This document shows, piece after piece, positions 20,886 through 33,758 of a stretch of DNA of 64,000 nt. Origin of the DNA: Symbiodinium natans. Lineage: Eukaryota > Sar > Dinophyceae > Suessiales > Symbiodiniaceae. The notes beneath the pieces are model-generated. The model was not told the DNA's origin and searched no databases. It saw nothing but the letters and a program-made list of their open reading frames with translations. The translations under genes and the position numbers were made by a program. Where the stretch lies: contig CAJNDS010002757.1 of the NCBI GenBank assembly GCA_905221605.1, positions 823,501 to 887,500 on the forward strand, written 5' to 3'. Numbering within the stretch: position 1 is the first letter of the stretch; every line of letters starts with the position of its first letter.

Positions 20886-21397
20886 GCCGCCTGACGCCTC
20901 AGAACGTGGCTGCTCTATGAGGGACCCAGGGCCTGTTGAGGGTATTAGGATGGCAGGCTTTTTGGGAACTTGGGCTTTTGGCGGCTTGTGCAGGGCTTTC
21001 AGGGCTTTACGGTTGCGGGGTTTAATTAGGGTGTAAGGTGTTCAGGGTTTGGGGTTTCGATTTCTAGTTTGGGGGTTTTGGTTTCAGAGTTTAAGGGTTT
21101 AGGGTTGAAGGTTCTGGGTTCATGGCTTAGGGGCAACTAGCGCGGTCGTTTAGTTTAGGGTTTGAGTCTGAGTTACTGTGGGCTCACCTTCTGGGACGGG
21201 TTCAGGGCTTAGGGCTTATAGGGTTAAGACTTTCCGTCGTACCTGCAGGAAATCGGTTAAGCAACACTAAGCCTTAACCCTCAACCCGAAATCCTACAGC
21301 CCAAGCTTTCTAGCCCTAAACCCTAAACCCTAAACCCTAAACCCTAAACTCTCGAACCCTGAGCCCTAAGCCCTAAGCCCGAAAACCCTAAGCCTAG

Positions 21398-21468
21398 GCC
21401 GGGAGCTGAAGTTGGAGGACTTCGACCCGCAGACGGGCGCCGCCGTCTATCGGGCCTGGTGGCCGAGT
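21398..21468 (+). CDS. EF-hand/KYGN repeat gene, exon h
   Basis: Begins GC (completing Ser with exon g), then RELKLEDFDPQTGAAVYR. LKLEDFDP is the family's closing motif. Acceptor GCCTAG/G. The donor is either GC after TATCGG at 21453 or GT at 21469; the longer end is given. It sits between CCCTAAA units (21313-21350) and G-rich DNA (21480 on). Confidence 0.7.
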
Positions 21469-22113
21469 GTTTGAGGGCTTAGATTTTAGGATTTTTGGGG
21501 GTTTCAGATTGTTTGAGTTTCGGGTTGAGGGTTCGGATTTTAGGGTTCTTTGGGGTTTCAGTGCTGGAGTCCAGCCGAGAGGTAAAGTAAAACTTGCTGC
21601 TAACACTTGCTGGGTTGCCTGCGCGAAAGCTTGGCTTTCTGATTGCCTGGTGTTTCGAACAACTCCTCTTCCCGGGGGCTTGATGACAATTCTGGTCTCT
21701 TTCTGAGTTTCTACAGTGTACTCACGGCACATCACCCTGCAGCTCTGTTCGCTGTCAAAGGCCGACCCCTGTGCCGAGAGCATCAGCTATGGTGGCGGCC
21801 GCAAGGCCGGGGGGTGCTGTAGGGTCGTTAGGATTTACCTGGTGCAGGCCCAGATCCCCCTAAACCCTAAACCCTAAACCTCAAACCCTAAACCTAAACC
21901 CTGAACCCCGTAGAGACTAGGGCTTCTGGTGGCTGAGGCGACCGCGCCGCCAAAGCCGAAGGCACAAGGGGTGGGGCCGAAGGGGTTGAGAATAAGAAGA
22001 AGAAGAAGAAGAAGGATAATGACTAATAATAATGATAATAGTATCGTAATAATAAGAATAATAGCTTATATTGGCTGGTGGTCTCTTCAATTAGGGTTTC
22101 TGTTTTGTAGGGG

Positions 22114-22231
22114 GTTCTTATTCGGGTATCTAGGGGCTATTTTAAGGCATACGGGTAACAGATAAAGAGGCCGTTCTTATTAGGGTATCTAGGGGCTATT
22201 TTAAGGCATAAGGGTAACAGATAAAGAGGCC
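22114..22231. repeat. Tandem duplication, two 59-bp units
   Basis: Units at 22114-22172 and 22173-22231 begin GTTCTTATT and end GATAAAGAGGCC. They differ at only two or three positions. Confidence 0.9.
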
Positions 22232-25200
22232 GCCGGCCTTTATAAGGTATGGAGGCTAAGCGGCTTCGAGTTTTGGGGCTCTCTGGGTTCCTGAGGGTCT
22301 TAAGAGCCTTGAGTTTTTAGAGGTTGAGCGGCTGGTCCTAAACAAACCGTTCGCACGGCCTCAGGATCTTTTTCATATTATATGTATATATATATAGATC
22401 ATTTCATGTATCTGTCTATCTAACTACTGGCATTCATGTTTACATATTCTGCACACACCCCAAAATAGATAAACAAGCACATACATATGTACTTGAGTTT
22501 CGACTTGCTTCTTTGGGTTAAGAGTCAGAGGTTTGCTCCATTTTTTGCCGGGCCCAGCACCTCAATCAGAACTCCTAAACCCTAAGCCTTAAACCTTAAA
22601 CCTTAAGCCTGAAAACCCTAAACCATATCTGGGAGCCCTTGCTTCAAAGCCTGCAGCCTCGTAGAACTTATAGCTTCCAGTCAGAGCCCTGAGCTTTCCC
22701 GAACCCGACTACTCATGCTGATCCCTCCATTGCCTGGTTGGACTTCCCCTAAGCCCTAAACTTAAACCCTAAACCCCTACATCCTATTGCAACCAAAAGA
22801 CCTAATCCGCAAAGACCTCAGTCCCTTGACACTCGGGGCGCCGCTGAACCCTATAAACCCAAAGCCATCAGACCCCGAGCCTAGCTGCTTTGGAGGGCTT
22901 TGTTTCTTAGTGCCTGTTTATGGTTTTCAAAGTTTGTTTCGGGTTGTTTAGGGTTTTTAGTTGCAACTCCAAGAAAACCCCAACAGCCCTCTTTGTAGGC
23001 ACCCTTGTCCCCGCTGATCCTCTCGCGGTGCCACACCTCCACCGGTATGGGCCCCAGCGTGGCGCCAACTTTGGAACTTGGGCTTTAGGATCGGATAGTA
23101 GCGCAAGTATCCCCTAAACCTCCTAAACCCAAAAGGATGCCCCTAAACCCAAAAATTTAAAGGATACAGTACCTTCCACAAAGGCGTTGTAGGGTTTAGG
23201 GTTTATTTAGAGGGCTTGGGGTTCAGGATCTACAGGGGAGGGTGTGAGGCTTCGGGGTTGAGGGTGCTGGATAGAAACGGATAGCAGGGTTAGTACAAGG
23301 TGATGACAGCCCCCTAAACCCTAAACCCTAAACCCTAAACCCTAAACCCGTTGTGTTTCAAGGGTTCACGCAGTTCCTGTGGGGGGTCCGTAGATATGAG
23401 GGGAAACTATTGCAGGGACCTCATAATCTAGAGAACTGGCTGTACAAACAACTAGTGTAAACCGCAAAGCCTATGTAGACCCTCAGCCCAAACCCTAAAC
23501 CCTAAATCCTCACCCCTTTGACCCTAAGCCCAGATGGGGGTTTACGAAAATAAGGGGCCCAGAATAGACCCCAAATAGTAGGATTCCCTTATAACTAACG
23601 AAGACCTAAACCCTAAACCCTAAACCCTAAGTTCCGTAACCTCAGCCCCTGCGTTGGAGGAGGCCTCAAGCGCTCGAAGACGCGGCACAAGACGACAGGC
23701 TCCGTGCCTGGCAGCCCAATGCCGGAAGCCTCAGCTTTGGTGTTCAGGGAATTGGGGTTTAGGGTTTGGGGTTTCTGGTTTTGGGGTCTGAAGTTTAGGG
23801 TTTGAGGCTTGGGGGTTGAAGTTTTGCGTTTGAGGCTCAGGCGTTTGAGGTCTAGGGCTTAGGGTTCGTGTGTGGAGTTTTGGGGGGACCCGAAAACCTT
23901 CTTCAGCAAAGGAGCGGAAAGATTTGAAAGGATCCGGATAAGGGTTTGCACGATTCAGAGCGTTTCAGGTCTGAAGTTTCAAGCCCTAAGCCATAAGCCC
24001 CAATTAAACCCTAAACCCTAAACCCTAACCGGAGCATGGGCTATCTTTACTTGGTAGTGCCAGCGTTTACGGTTTAGGAATTGGGGACCCCCTCCGCTCT
24101 CATTGGCTCCTTAAACCCCAACGCCGTCGGACCGCAACCTACAGAATCCGAGAACCTCCCCAACCCCCCACTCCCCTTCCCCCCCCCCCCGGAGCCTCAA
24201 AAACCGTCGTACCCATCAAGCCGCCTAAAGAGACCTATGAACGCGAACCCCCTAAGCCTTTATATCCCTAATTTCCATCAAGCCCCCGACCCAAGCAGCC
24301 CCAAACTCCTGGACTCTTGAGTCCCCAAACCCTTAAAACCCTGAATCCTTAAACTCTTAAGCCCCGAACACTAAACTACCTTAACCCCTCAACCCCACAT
24401 TAAACCTCTCAACTGCAAGACCTTGAAGAAAAGCCCTGAGCTGCAGGTCCCAGTCGCTCTCGGCCACACTTCTCAGCCCGTCTCGGATGCGATCCAAGGC
24501 AAACAACCCCGAGGCACTTCAGGGGGTTGTAGGGTTTAGGGATGTTTAGGGTTTAGGGTTGGGGAATGTAGGAGGGGGTTTCGGGGGTAAGTAGGGGAGG
24601 CCAGGGGTAGGATGGGGTAGGGGGGGCTTGTTGCATTTTTAGGGGGATTGTGTGCCATCGGGTTGTCAAAGAGGGTTGTCTGGTTTGAGACTTGCGAGTT
24701 TTTCGGGTCTTCGGGGCTTTTGGGGGCTTTTGGGTGTTCATGTTTGGGGGATCGTGTAGACATTCGTTTTAGGCTTGAATCGCACCTAATGTTAACCTCA
24801 CATCTATAAATGGGGTGGCAACTGTATATTCGCCGGGCCAGAGGGGCCAGCCGAAGACTACTTCCATTACGGGAGGTTTTCGGGCCGATGTGTGTAAACA
24901 GTCTATATGGGGGGTCCGGTGAAATAATAATGGGGTGACAACAGTAATATTTGGCCGGCCAGGAAATCAGAAATTTTACTTGCAGAGAGCAATCAGAACC
25001 CTTCGAGACCAAGCACAGCAGAACCTGACAGCTAACCCCCCCACGACCCCCAGAATACGCATTATTGGCACCCACTCGTTTTTTTCTACCCCTCCAAAGC
25101 CTGGGGAGCAAAACAAGTTTTGGGGGGGGGGGGGGAGGGGGGTTTATTAAAGCGACGTTAACATTACAGAGAACCATGCGAAGTCTACTGTGCAGCATGT

Positions 25201-27853
25201 TTCCCCGTACCCTAAAGCCCTCTAAAGGGGCACCCCCAAGGGCTAAAACTCTTCACCCTAAACCCCAAGTCCCAAGCCCCAAGCCCTAGAAACACTGTGA
25301 CCCAGACTATGGCGTTCTGAACCCCTGCACTCCCTCTAAGATATAAGTGAAAATCAATCACCCGAATTAGAACCGAAACCCCGAAGCAGGAGAACTGGGA
25401 GACCTTGTCCGGGACGTCCCCCGCGGCCTCGTCGCGCCGTCGCGGTTAGCTGTGGCCTTCCCCGTCTTTTTTTTTTGAGGGTCTGGGTAAGGCCTTGTAA
25501 ACCCTAAACCCTCAACCCTAAACCCCAAACCCTAAACCCTCAATCCTAAACCCTAAACCCTAAACCCTAAACCCTAAACCCTAAACCCTAACACTTAACC
25601 CGGAGCCGTGTTCCTTTGTCTTGAGACCTGCCTTGACGGCCTCGTCCCGGGAGCACTTCATGCATTGCTGTCCAGGGAGCTAAGAACGACGCCTCAAGCG
25701 ATTTGGCAACGCTGGTGAGACCTGTGATCGTCAAGAACAGGGCCGCAGCGTTGGGCAGAGCTTGACAGGCTGGCTGACGACAAGCTGAACAACGATGATT
25801 GCAGAACTGATTGCAGATCGAATAGAATACCGAAAGAGGAAATACAGAGAGCAGCTTGAAGAGCACGCTGGGGCCACGCTGGGGAGTTTAGGGGAAGCCG
25901 GCGGAAAGTACTGAGCCTTGGATCTGGCAATATGATCGGAGCTCAGTGCGAGCCTCTGATGAAAGCGAAAACTAGCCAGAAATCCGATGTCGCTCCAAAT
26001 CTTGAGAATCTTCTCGATGGCTCTTTGCTGTAAGCTTACACCCTTAACTTTTGTGGGGTATGAGGGGGTTCTTCATAAGATAATAGCAAGAAGTCCAGGT
26101 TTTTGCCAGGAGCCAAAGTGCAGCCAAAGCCTTGTGGTGCCACTTACATAGAAGGGCCCGAAGTATGGGAACTTAGTTCAGGGAACCTACCATGTTCAGG
26201 GAACTTGACATGGGTGCACTGCAAAGGGACTGTTAAGCTGCGTTCCTCTGGTTTTTGGCTCGTTCGAACTTTAGAATGTGTTGTATTCCCCCAAATGGTT
26301 TAGGAAGAATCTGATGTTGTGTTTCCTGGGCCAATGTAGTAAAACCATAGAGAACCACAACCCGTAAGCCCTAAACCCGAAAATCCCGTCAAACCCTAGC
26401 ACCCAAAAAGCCCCCTTCGAACGCTCCCGACCCCCACACTCCCAACCTGAGAAGCAAACGGCTCTGAAGACCCTAATGGCCATTCAATTCCGCAGCCCGT
26501 ACACCTTAAACCGAACAGCCCCAATGTACGATTACTGCTTGCATAAACCCCAAAGCCCTCCCAAAACCCTTGCTCCGACCTAGCCAGGCCCAAGTCTACT
26601 TACGGGCAGTACTTGGACCTCGAGTTTGCCTGGCTCGGGTTTTTTTGGCTTTATAGGGGTGTTCCAGGGTTAGGGTTTGGGAATTGAGTAGGTTTTGACA
26701 AGGTCTTTTTTCTGGGCTTGACGACTTTGGGGAGTGTTTGTGTTCAGGCTTTGGGCGTGTGAGGTCACATCGTTGTTCCATCTTGGTCTTATAGTGGGAT
26801 TTATAGGTTGTTTTTGGTTGCATCGGGGTTGAGAATGCTGTCTGGGGTTTGTCGGTTTATGGTCCGAGGCTTTAGCGCTTTCAAGCCTGTAGTGTGTAGG
26901 GGGTGCAGGGGAAATGGGTTTGGGATGTTTGTGTTCGCTCTGTGTGTGTGTGTGTGTGCACGCGCGCGCGTGTGTGCATGCGCGTGTGTGCGCGTGCGCA
27001 TGCGCGTGCGCGCGTGCACGTGTGCGTGTCCGCGCGTGCGTCGGGCACCACATTGTTGCAAGCTGGCCACATATCCACTCAGAGTTTGGGGCTGCCGGGC
27101 TTGAAGGGATTAGTGATTGAGGGTTTGGGGGGTTGGGGGTCGGCGGCTCGTCGTTTTGTGGATTTGTGTTTGAAGCTTGAGGGTTGGGCTGTGGCTTCCC
27201 AAGCGCCTGGATATGTGGGGCGTCTCTCAAAATTACTGTAGTGTATGGGCCCTCTTTTAGGAAGCCTATATATATATATATATATATATATAAGGCCCCA
27301 TATTGTAAGAGGATCCCCGCCATAATTCAGAGAGCCTCCCATGTAGACTATGGAAGCTGTTGCTGCCCTGCCAGCTCGACGGTGATGACGATCGCCATGG
27401 GCGATGACGACTTGTCGCCTTCTCGCCCAGGTTGCCGAGAAGCAGACTTTTGGGTTGAGCGTTGAGGGTCTTAGACTTAAATAGGAAAACTGAGGATTAG
27501 AGGGTCGAGGCAGGGGGTCGGGGAGTCGATCGGCTACCTAGTGCAGACTCTTCCTAGAAGCTCCTACGCCAAGCTGCCAGGTAGTCACCTTAGGGGATTC
27601 CCTACTTCTTAAATCGGGGATTAGGGAATTAAGGAATGAGGTACCTTATGCCAACCTCTAGGACCTAGGAAGCCCAAACCTCCCAAATTCCTTTACAAGG
27701 AACCACAAGACATTTGGGCGGATTGTCGTCAAAAATGGCCCTTGGGGGGGGTTTCCACGTCTCATCTCGGCCAACGAGCCCCTACACCCAAAACCCGGAT
27801 GAAGCCTCGCGCCATGAAGCATCTTGAAGCTGCAGTCCCCTTAGAACCCCTGT

Positions 27854-27950
27854 TAGGGTTTAGGGTTTAGGGTTTAGGGTTTAGGGTTTAGGGTTTAGGG
27901 TTTAGGGTTTAGGGTTTAGGGTTTAGGGTTTAGGGTTTAGGGTTTAGGGC
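27854..27950. repeat. Interstitial telomere-like array, TTTAGGG on plus
   Basis: About fourteen perfect TTTAGGG units, among the longest homogeneous arrays in the window. Confidence 0.95.
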
Positions 27951-28582
27951 AGCCCGAAAAAGAGCCGACAAGAATCCCTCTTGAGTGTCAGGGCTTAGGG
28001 CTGAGGGGTGGATTTCATTAAGGGGTCCGGGGCTTGAGGGTTTAAGGGCTTGAGAGTTTTGGGGTGCAGGGTTTCGGGCTTAGGGTTTTTGAGTTTGTGC
28101 CTTGAGGATTTAAGGCCTTGAGTGCCTGCTGCTGCCCAAACCCTCCAAAAAAGGCCCAACTATTAGGCCTCTTAAACTGCTGCTTAAACCCTCCGCCTGA
28201 TTTGGTGCTTAGGCTCTACATCAAGGCCCCAAAGCCTAAGCCTGATGAAGCCTAAGCCCCCATAAGCCCTGCACGCCTTTCGGGCCTGCAGGGTCGAAGG
28301 ATCCCTAAACCAATAAAGGGTTTAGGGTTTGGGGTTTAGGGTTTAGGGTTTGGGGTTTAGGGTTTAGGGTTTAGGGATAGGGTTTAGGGTGTAGGGTGTA
28401 GGCTTTAGGCAGCCCGACCCCGTAAGCCCCTCAACCCTACCAGCACCTCGCGACATCCAGGTTCCAAAGCGCGATCACTCAGGACTGCGGACGGCCGAGC
28501 CCCTCCCTCCCCCCCCCCCCCCCCCCAAAAAAAAATATCAAGAAACGAGGACACCCCCCCCCCCCCCCAAAAAAAAAAAAAA

Positions 28583-28614
<32 letters not shown>

Positions 28615-30137
28615 TCAGGGTTTAGGGTTTATGCCTTTAGATTTGTCATTGTAGGTTCGAGCTTCGAGTGGACAGCCTACTTAGACCTTCAATTCTGGTT
28701 CCTCTTTTGGGGCGCCTATTGAATTGGTATCTTTCGTATCATATCCGACCGAAAATAGGGCGCTGCCCTGAGCCTTTAGGGCTTCGGGCTTTGGGAACGT
28801 TGGGGACGCAGAGTTCATTGGTTCTCAGCATTTCAGGATTCAGGGCTACCAGATGCTCTGCTCCTCACACCCTTAGGGTGTAGGGCTTTTGCAGGCTGCG
28901 CCCAAGACGCTGTGAACCTTGGAGAAGACGACCCTGAACCCTGAACCATACACGCCATACACCTTGTAACTGGGTTGTTTGGTTGTTTTGTGTACTTGGC
29001 TCTTGCGTGCAGGGCTGAGAGATGTACTGAGCGCACGGCCCACGTCTGTTGGGCTTGGCGTTTAGGGATTCCGAAAGCCGCAAAAGCTCTCAGGACAACA
29101 ACGGATCTGAGCGACAGTGGCGAGAAGTGGGACGTGGCGAGTTGCTCAGACGTTTCCTCTTCGAGCGCCGGATTCCCCCGCCTGTTGCTGACAAACCTTA
29201 GAACCCCGAATCTGTGGACCCGGAACTGTGTCCTAAAACCCTGAGCCATCACCCAGGCCCAAATCCGCAAACCAACAAAAAGCGTTTGGAACTTCAAGCC
29301 CTCTCCAAACCTTGTTGCCGAAGGCCTCGCCAACGCGAAACTCGAGCTACATCCGCAACTGCTCCAAGATCCAGGCCGCTGGAAAGTTTCCTTCAAGCGC
29401 ACGTTTTGGGATGTACGTAGGGGTTGAGGCGTAAGGAGCTCTTAAGACAGGGCCCGAAGTGGTTTCACTTCTCGGTCTTCTCATAGAAACCCCTAGAAAT
29501 CCTAGCAGCCCGAAGTCCTAGAAGCCCTAAACCCCCGAAGCCCGGTCCATAGAAGCCTTAGCCACTGTAAACCTTATAGCGCAGAAGCCCTAACTTAGTA
29601 AAGGTTCTACAAGCCCTGCAGCCCTACACACACGAAGCCCTTGAAGTCCGGTTGCAACCCCGAAATCCGAGATCTTAGATGCCCTAGAAGCCTCCCCAAA
29701 GCTACCCTCGACCCTAAACCCTAAACCCTTAAGCCCTTAAGCCCTAAACCCTAACCTATGCTCCATTATCCCCAGATAAGGCCGTTGAGGCTTCGGGTTC
29801 GTCAATATCTCCTAAACCCTAAGAACCCTAAAGATGCCTTAAGAAGTGCCAAACACCTACAGCCTGAAATGGGTTTGGGTAGGGTTAGGGTTTAGGGTTT
29901 AGGGTTAAGGGCTTGGGGCTTAGGGCTTAGGTTTTAGGGTTTAGGGTTTAGGGTTTAGGGTTGAGGGTTGAGGGTTGAGGGTTTAGGGTTTAGTGTTTAG
30001 GGTTTAGGGTTTAGGGTTTAGGGTTTAGGGAGCAGGTCCTGGACAGAGTGCTCAGGGAAGACGAGAAGCTGAGCTGGCACCTCAGATCTCTCCAGCTTTC
30101 TGGGCGTCACAAAGGGCCGTCAGAAAACCTTTGAAGG

Positions 30138-30208
30138 TTTAGGGTTTAGGGTTTAGGGTTTAGGGTTTAGGGTTTAGGGTTTAGGGTTTAGGGTTTAGGG
30201 TTTAGGGT
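30138..30208. repeat. Interstitial telomere-like array, TTTAGGG on plus
   Basis: About ten perfect units; a similar but more degenerate array covers 29880-30030. Confidence 0.95.
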
Positions 30209-30756
30209 TAACCCGAAACCCTAAGCCCTGGACCCTAAAGCCTTCAAATCTCACAGCCCCCCTTGCGCAAAGAACTCCCGTAGCTGCGTGACTGAAGAAC
30301 ACCCCCCTGGTAGAGATGGAGTGCTCCAAGGGAGGACACAAAAGAGGGACCCAATTTGTTCAAGCAACCTCCAACCCTAAACCCGATAACCTCCCAGATG
30401 CGGACGTGGGCATGAAGAACAAGGAGGAGCTGGTGTCAGGGGCTTATCTCCTGGTCCCTGGGAGTTCACAGCTTTTATTATGGGGCTTCGGCTTTTGTGG
30501 TTTCGGGTCTATTTTGGAAGGGGACCCTAAACTAAAACTCTAAACCAAGAGGGGCGAGGGGGGGTTGGAGTGGGGGAGCCCGAGAATCGACTCCTACACT
30601 CCTTGAGAAGGCGCAGACTTGAAGGGTGTCAGGGCCCTAAAGGGTATGGTCCTTCAGTATGCTTGAGCCAGGAATAAAAGAGGCTCGCCTATCCGCTCGC
30701 CTTTCAGTACCAGAAATAACACCGAACCCTGAGCCCCTAAGACCCTTCGACTCATA

Positions 30757-30914
30757 AACCCTAAACCCTAAGCCCTAAACCCTAAACCCTAAACCCTAAA
30801 CCCTAAACCCTAAACCCTAAACCCTAAACCCTAAACCCTAAACCCTAAACCCCTAAACCCTAAACCCTAAACCCCTAAACCCCTAAACCCCTAAACCCCT
30901 AAACCCTAAACCCT
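30757..30914. repeat. Interstitial telomere-like array, CCCTAAA on plus
   Basis: About twenty-two CCCTAAA units, some with an extra C, leading directly to the acceptor CGCCTTCAG of the exon at 30930. Confidence 0.95.
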
Positions 30915-30929
30915 GTAGCCCGCCTTCAG

Positions 30930-30986
30930 AATCTGAGGCACCAGCTGAGTTTGAAGTACGGATCGCTGCGGAAGGCCTGGCAAGAG
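30930..30986 (+). CDS. EF-hand/KYGN repeat gene 2, exon a
   Basis: 57 nt: NLRHQLSLKYGSLRKAWQE. KYGSLRKAW is the family signature. Acceptor GCCTTCAG right after the CCCTAAA array; donor GC (GAG/GCCCAG), phase 0. The next exon supplies VFDPYDTGKIGFQ, giving the canonical AWQE-VFDP order. Confidence 0.75.
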
Positions 30987-32428
30987 GCCCAGCAGCGGAG
31001 ATGATGTCGGGAGTTACTACGAATTGCTTTAGAAAAAAAACCCAGAAGATACTCCTCCTTATAAGGGTTATATTGCTCAAAAAAACCAGAAAATGCTCTT
31101 CCTTATAAGGGATATATAGGGATTAATTTTTTTTTTTTTTTTTTTTGGGGGGGGGGGGTTGTTAAGCAAATAGCAGTTTACACATCACATCCCATAGGAT
31201 GTAGGGGTTTGGGGGGTTCAGGGAGATTCAAAGGTTCTAGGGGTTTAGGGTTTGGGGGGTTAAGGGCAGTTCAGCGTCGGTTTCTAGGGAGTTTGCAGAC
31301 TAGAATGTAAAAACGAGCCTATGCGTTTCATAGGGTTTTGAGCTTCTAGGGTTTGGGTCTATGTTTTCCCTCTTTTATTTCACGGCTCTGTGGGGTCACG
31401 GAGTTTTGGGATTCGGGCTTGGGGCTTGTAGACTTGTAGGGCTCAGGGTTCACTAGTTTCCCCAAATGTGTGTGTCTCTGTGTTCAATCGTCTGTCAGTG
31501 GTGTATCCATCCTTTCTTTCATCCTAGGTGAAGGGTGGGGGGTTCTGGTTCAGCTTGGGGGTCCAGCCGAGATTCATGGGCAAGGTTTAGGGTTTTATAG
31601 GGTTTACGGCGTACCAGGACCGCACCAACACCTATGTCCCCCTTGCGAATTATTTTTTATATTTGTTTATTTAAAACCCAAGAGGAAATTAAACATATCA
31701 TTTTTATTAAGGTTCCTAGGGGAGTATAGACACTACTCACAGCTAAAGCCAAAATCAGCCAAGGCCAAGCCAGGCAGCTCAAGTTCAGGTATCGTCACAC
31801 GTGTTCGCACATCGACTCTTTCAAGACTCGGAATCGTATCCGAGGTTTCGGCCCCTTCGGCCCTTTCTCATGGAACGCTTGCGGGTCCAGCCTAAACCCT
31901 AAACCCTAAACCCTAAACCCTATACCCTAAACCCTAAACCCTAAACCCCCAGAATCTTCTCGGAAAGGCTTATACTGCATCGAAAGTGTTCAAAGTGGGG
32001 GGGGGGGGGGGGAACCTGAGGCCCGGCTTTTTTGGGGCCTCAGGAGTTGCAGCCTGGGGGGGGTTGAAATGTTATCAATTTCAGGGTTTCAGGGTTTAGG
32101 GTTTAGGGTTTAGGGTTTAGGGTTTTCACCCTAAGCAAGAGTTGCTTAAGTCCTTCGGAAATTTCTCAATCTCAGGGTGTCACCCTAAACAAGAAAGTTA
32201 CTGAAACCTTTCAGCACCACCATCCCAGGGTCCGAGGGCCTGTCACACATGCACCTTGTGCAAGGTCGCCGTTTCGATTTTTCGATCCCCGATCGGCGAG
32301 TGATCCCGCCCCTCCCTCCCTCCCCCCCCCTAAACCCTAAACCCTAAACCCTAAACCCTAAACCCTAAACCCTAAACCCTAAACCCTAAACCTCGAGCGC
32401 AACCAGACCTCGAAACGTGTCGCGGCAG
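30987..32428. other. Intron (1,442 nt, GC-AG) with telomere-like ends
   Basis: G-rich in its first part (31200-31600) and CCCTAAA-rich at its end (32329-32391). Internally there are CCCTAAA units at 31889-31950 and TTTAGGG at 32085-32125, so it may hold a further unrecognised exon or be nested. Poly-G runs lie at 31147 and 31998. Confidence 0.55.
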
Positions 32429-32467
32429 GTTTTCGATCCCTATGACACTGGCAAAATCGGCTTTCAG
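32429..32467 (+). CDS. EF-hand/KYGN repeat gene 2, exon b (calcium-loop exon)
   Basis: 39 nt: VFDPYDTGKIGFQ, an EF-hand loop with D, D and T at positions 1, 3 and 5 where exons disagree with the strict consensus only slightly. Acceptor GGCAG/G, phase 0. Donor GA (CAG/GACAGC). The protein continues without gap in the next exon (GFQ-EFCDRM), which is the usual F..FC sequence after such a loop. Confidence 0.75.
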
Positions 32468-32823
32468 GACAGCTCGGGGTGTGGGCCCTCTAGAGCCCGC
32501 AAGGGCCCTCTCAGATATCGTATAAGGATCCCCCGGAACGTACTTGAGGCTTGAGCTTTAGTGCTTTTGTTTTGTGCGTTCTTGCTTTTTTTTGGCGGTT
32601 CGGGTGGTTTGACTGAAGCAGAGTAGCCCGAATATTCAGGTGCTGGTATGCGCCCTGGGCGACCCTTCAGTCCTACACATCATGGCTCTCAAACGGTGTT
32701 AGAGGTTTAGGGCTTCGGGGCCCTACCGGCAACAGCGAAACCCTGAAGGCCTGCCAAAACCTCAAATCCCTAACCCCAAGCTCAACCTCAAGCAACCTCC
32801 GCTCTCCCCTTTGAAGCTTGCAG

Positions 32824-32871
32824 GAGTTCTGCGACAGAATGCGCGCCATCGGCTTCTTGGGGAACATGAAG
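32824..32871 (+). CDS. EF-hand/KYGN repeat gene 2, exon c
   Basis: 48 nt: EFCDRMRAIGFLGNMK, the helix after the calcium loop (compare exon c of gene 1, CRQIGFTGNLRK). Acceptor GCTTGCAG/G, donor GA (AAG/GAGCCC), phase 0 on both sides. The following intron is an exception in starting with C-rich words. Confidence 0.75.
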
Positions 32872-33570
32872 GAGCCCGGACTTTGGCCTAAACCCTATAA
32901 ACCCTAAACACCCTAACGCAAACCGAAAGGGCCGCCCCAGAACCAAAAAGGCCAGCCTCCTGCACACGGATTAAATCCAAGAAACGCCAAGTCCTAACGC
33001 CTGGTGAGAGGGGTCTTGGGGGGGATGTCGGGCCTAGGGTTTAGGGTTTAGGGTTTGGGGTTTGGGGTTTGGGTTTGGGGTTTGGGGTTTAGGGGCTCCA
33101 TGGCTTCGATTTAGGGGTTCAGGTTTCCATACACCTCAGACCCCTGCTCCCCTCCATCTCTCAGGGTCGGTCGTGGGGCCCCTCAGCAGGGTCATCTGGG
33201 GCATAAAGGATCTAGCCATGAAGACGTTGACGACTCGATAGGGCTTAGAGACCCACGGATTGTTTGTTTTGAAGACTTAGATGGCTTGGTGAGTTCAGAT
33301 TCCATCTCGGACATGGTAGTTTTAGACATGATGCAGAGATATCTTCTGGCACAGGAAGTTCTCACCTTGCATGAACTCCTCCCACCGAAGCTCCAACTTA
33401 GTGTTCGTGCGCCGAACTCCCAACTGGGGGTTGATCTCTAAACTCTAAAGGTCCTTCAGGGAAATGATTTAGGGTTCCCATGGGTTTATCAGGGAGGTTC
33501 TTATATGTTTACAAGGGAAAGATCGGGTCATCGTGGGAAGGGGTATGTTGATCAGCTATCAACTCTCAAG

Positions 33571-33667
33571 GACTGTTGGCGGGCCTTGGGCGCAGAGCGC
33601 GACGGCGTGCTGCGCCTTCGCCACCTCGACCGGAAGACGGATGAGCTGCCGGGGGGCCTAGAAGCTG
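33571..33667 (+). CDS. EF-hand/KYGN repeat gene 2, exon d
   Basis: 97 nt: DCWRALGAERDGVLRLRHLD then RKTDELPGGLEA plus one base. This is the second EF-hand-like unit of the module (W.AL...DGVLRLRHLD). Acceptor CTCAAG/G, phase 0, continues exon c as GNMK-DCWRAL. Donor GT at 33668 (G/GTGAGA, phase 1) or GC at 33664. A (TTC)n microsatellite at 33709-33758 lies just inside the next intron. Confidence 0.7.
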
Positions 33668-33705
33668 GTGAGACCGGCCGTAAGCTGCTGTTTTGTTTGC
33701 CTGTC

Positions 33706-33758
33706 TTCTTCTTCTTCTTCTTCTTCTTCTTCTTCTTCTTCTTCTTCTTCTTCTTCTT
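33706..33758. repeat. (TTC)n microsatellite
   Basis: About seventeen TTC trinucleotides. Open frames through it are low-complexity artefacts. Confidence 0.95.

Larger units (their letters stand above)
21469..30929. other. Nine-kilobase repeat-rich interval, few recognisable exons
   Basis: Alternating G-rich and C-rich telomere-like DNA, poly-C runs (24180, 28507-28568), a GT/GC microsatellite (26940-27036) and a TA run (27268-27291). Short coding-like islands without proven phase: 23659-23745 (GLKRSKTRHKTTG), 24441-24510 (SRMRSKANNPEAL), 25388-25440 (ENWETLSGTSPAASSRRR), 30035-30095 (VLDRVLREDEKLSWHLRSLQ). The open frames at 24536-25198 and 28833-29402 on the minus strand have no family likeness. 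Confidence 0.5.

Noticed and set aside
24536-25198. A 220-codon minus-strand frame
   Set aside because: Proline-rich reading of G-rich repeat DNA, no motif or family likeness.
28833-29402. A 189-codon minus-strand frame
   Set aside because: No recognisable motif; the region shows no splice or codon signal separating it from background.
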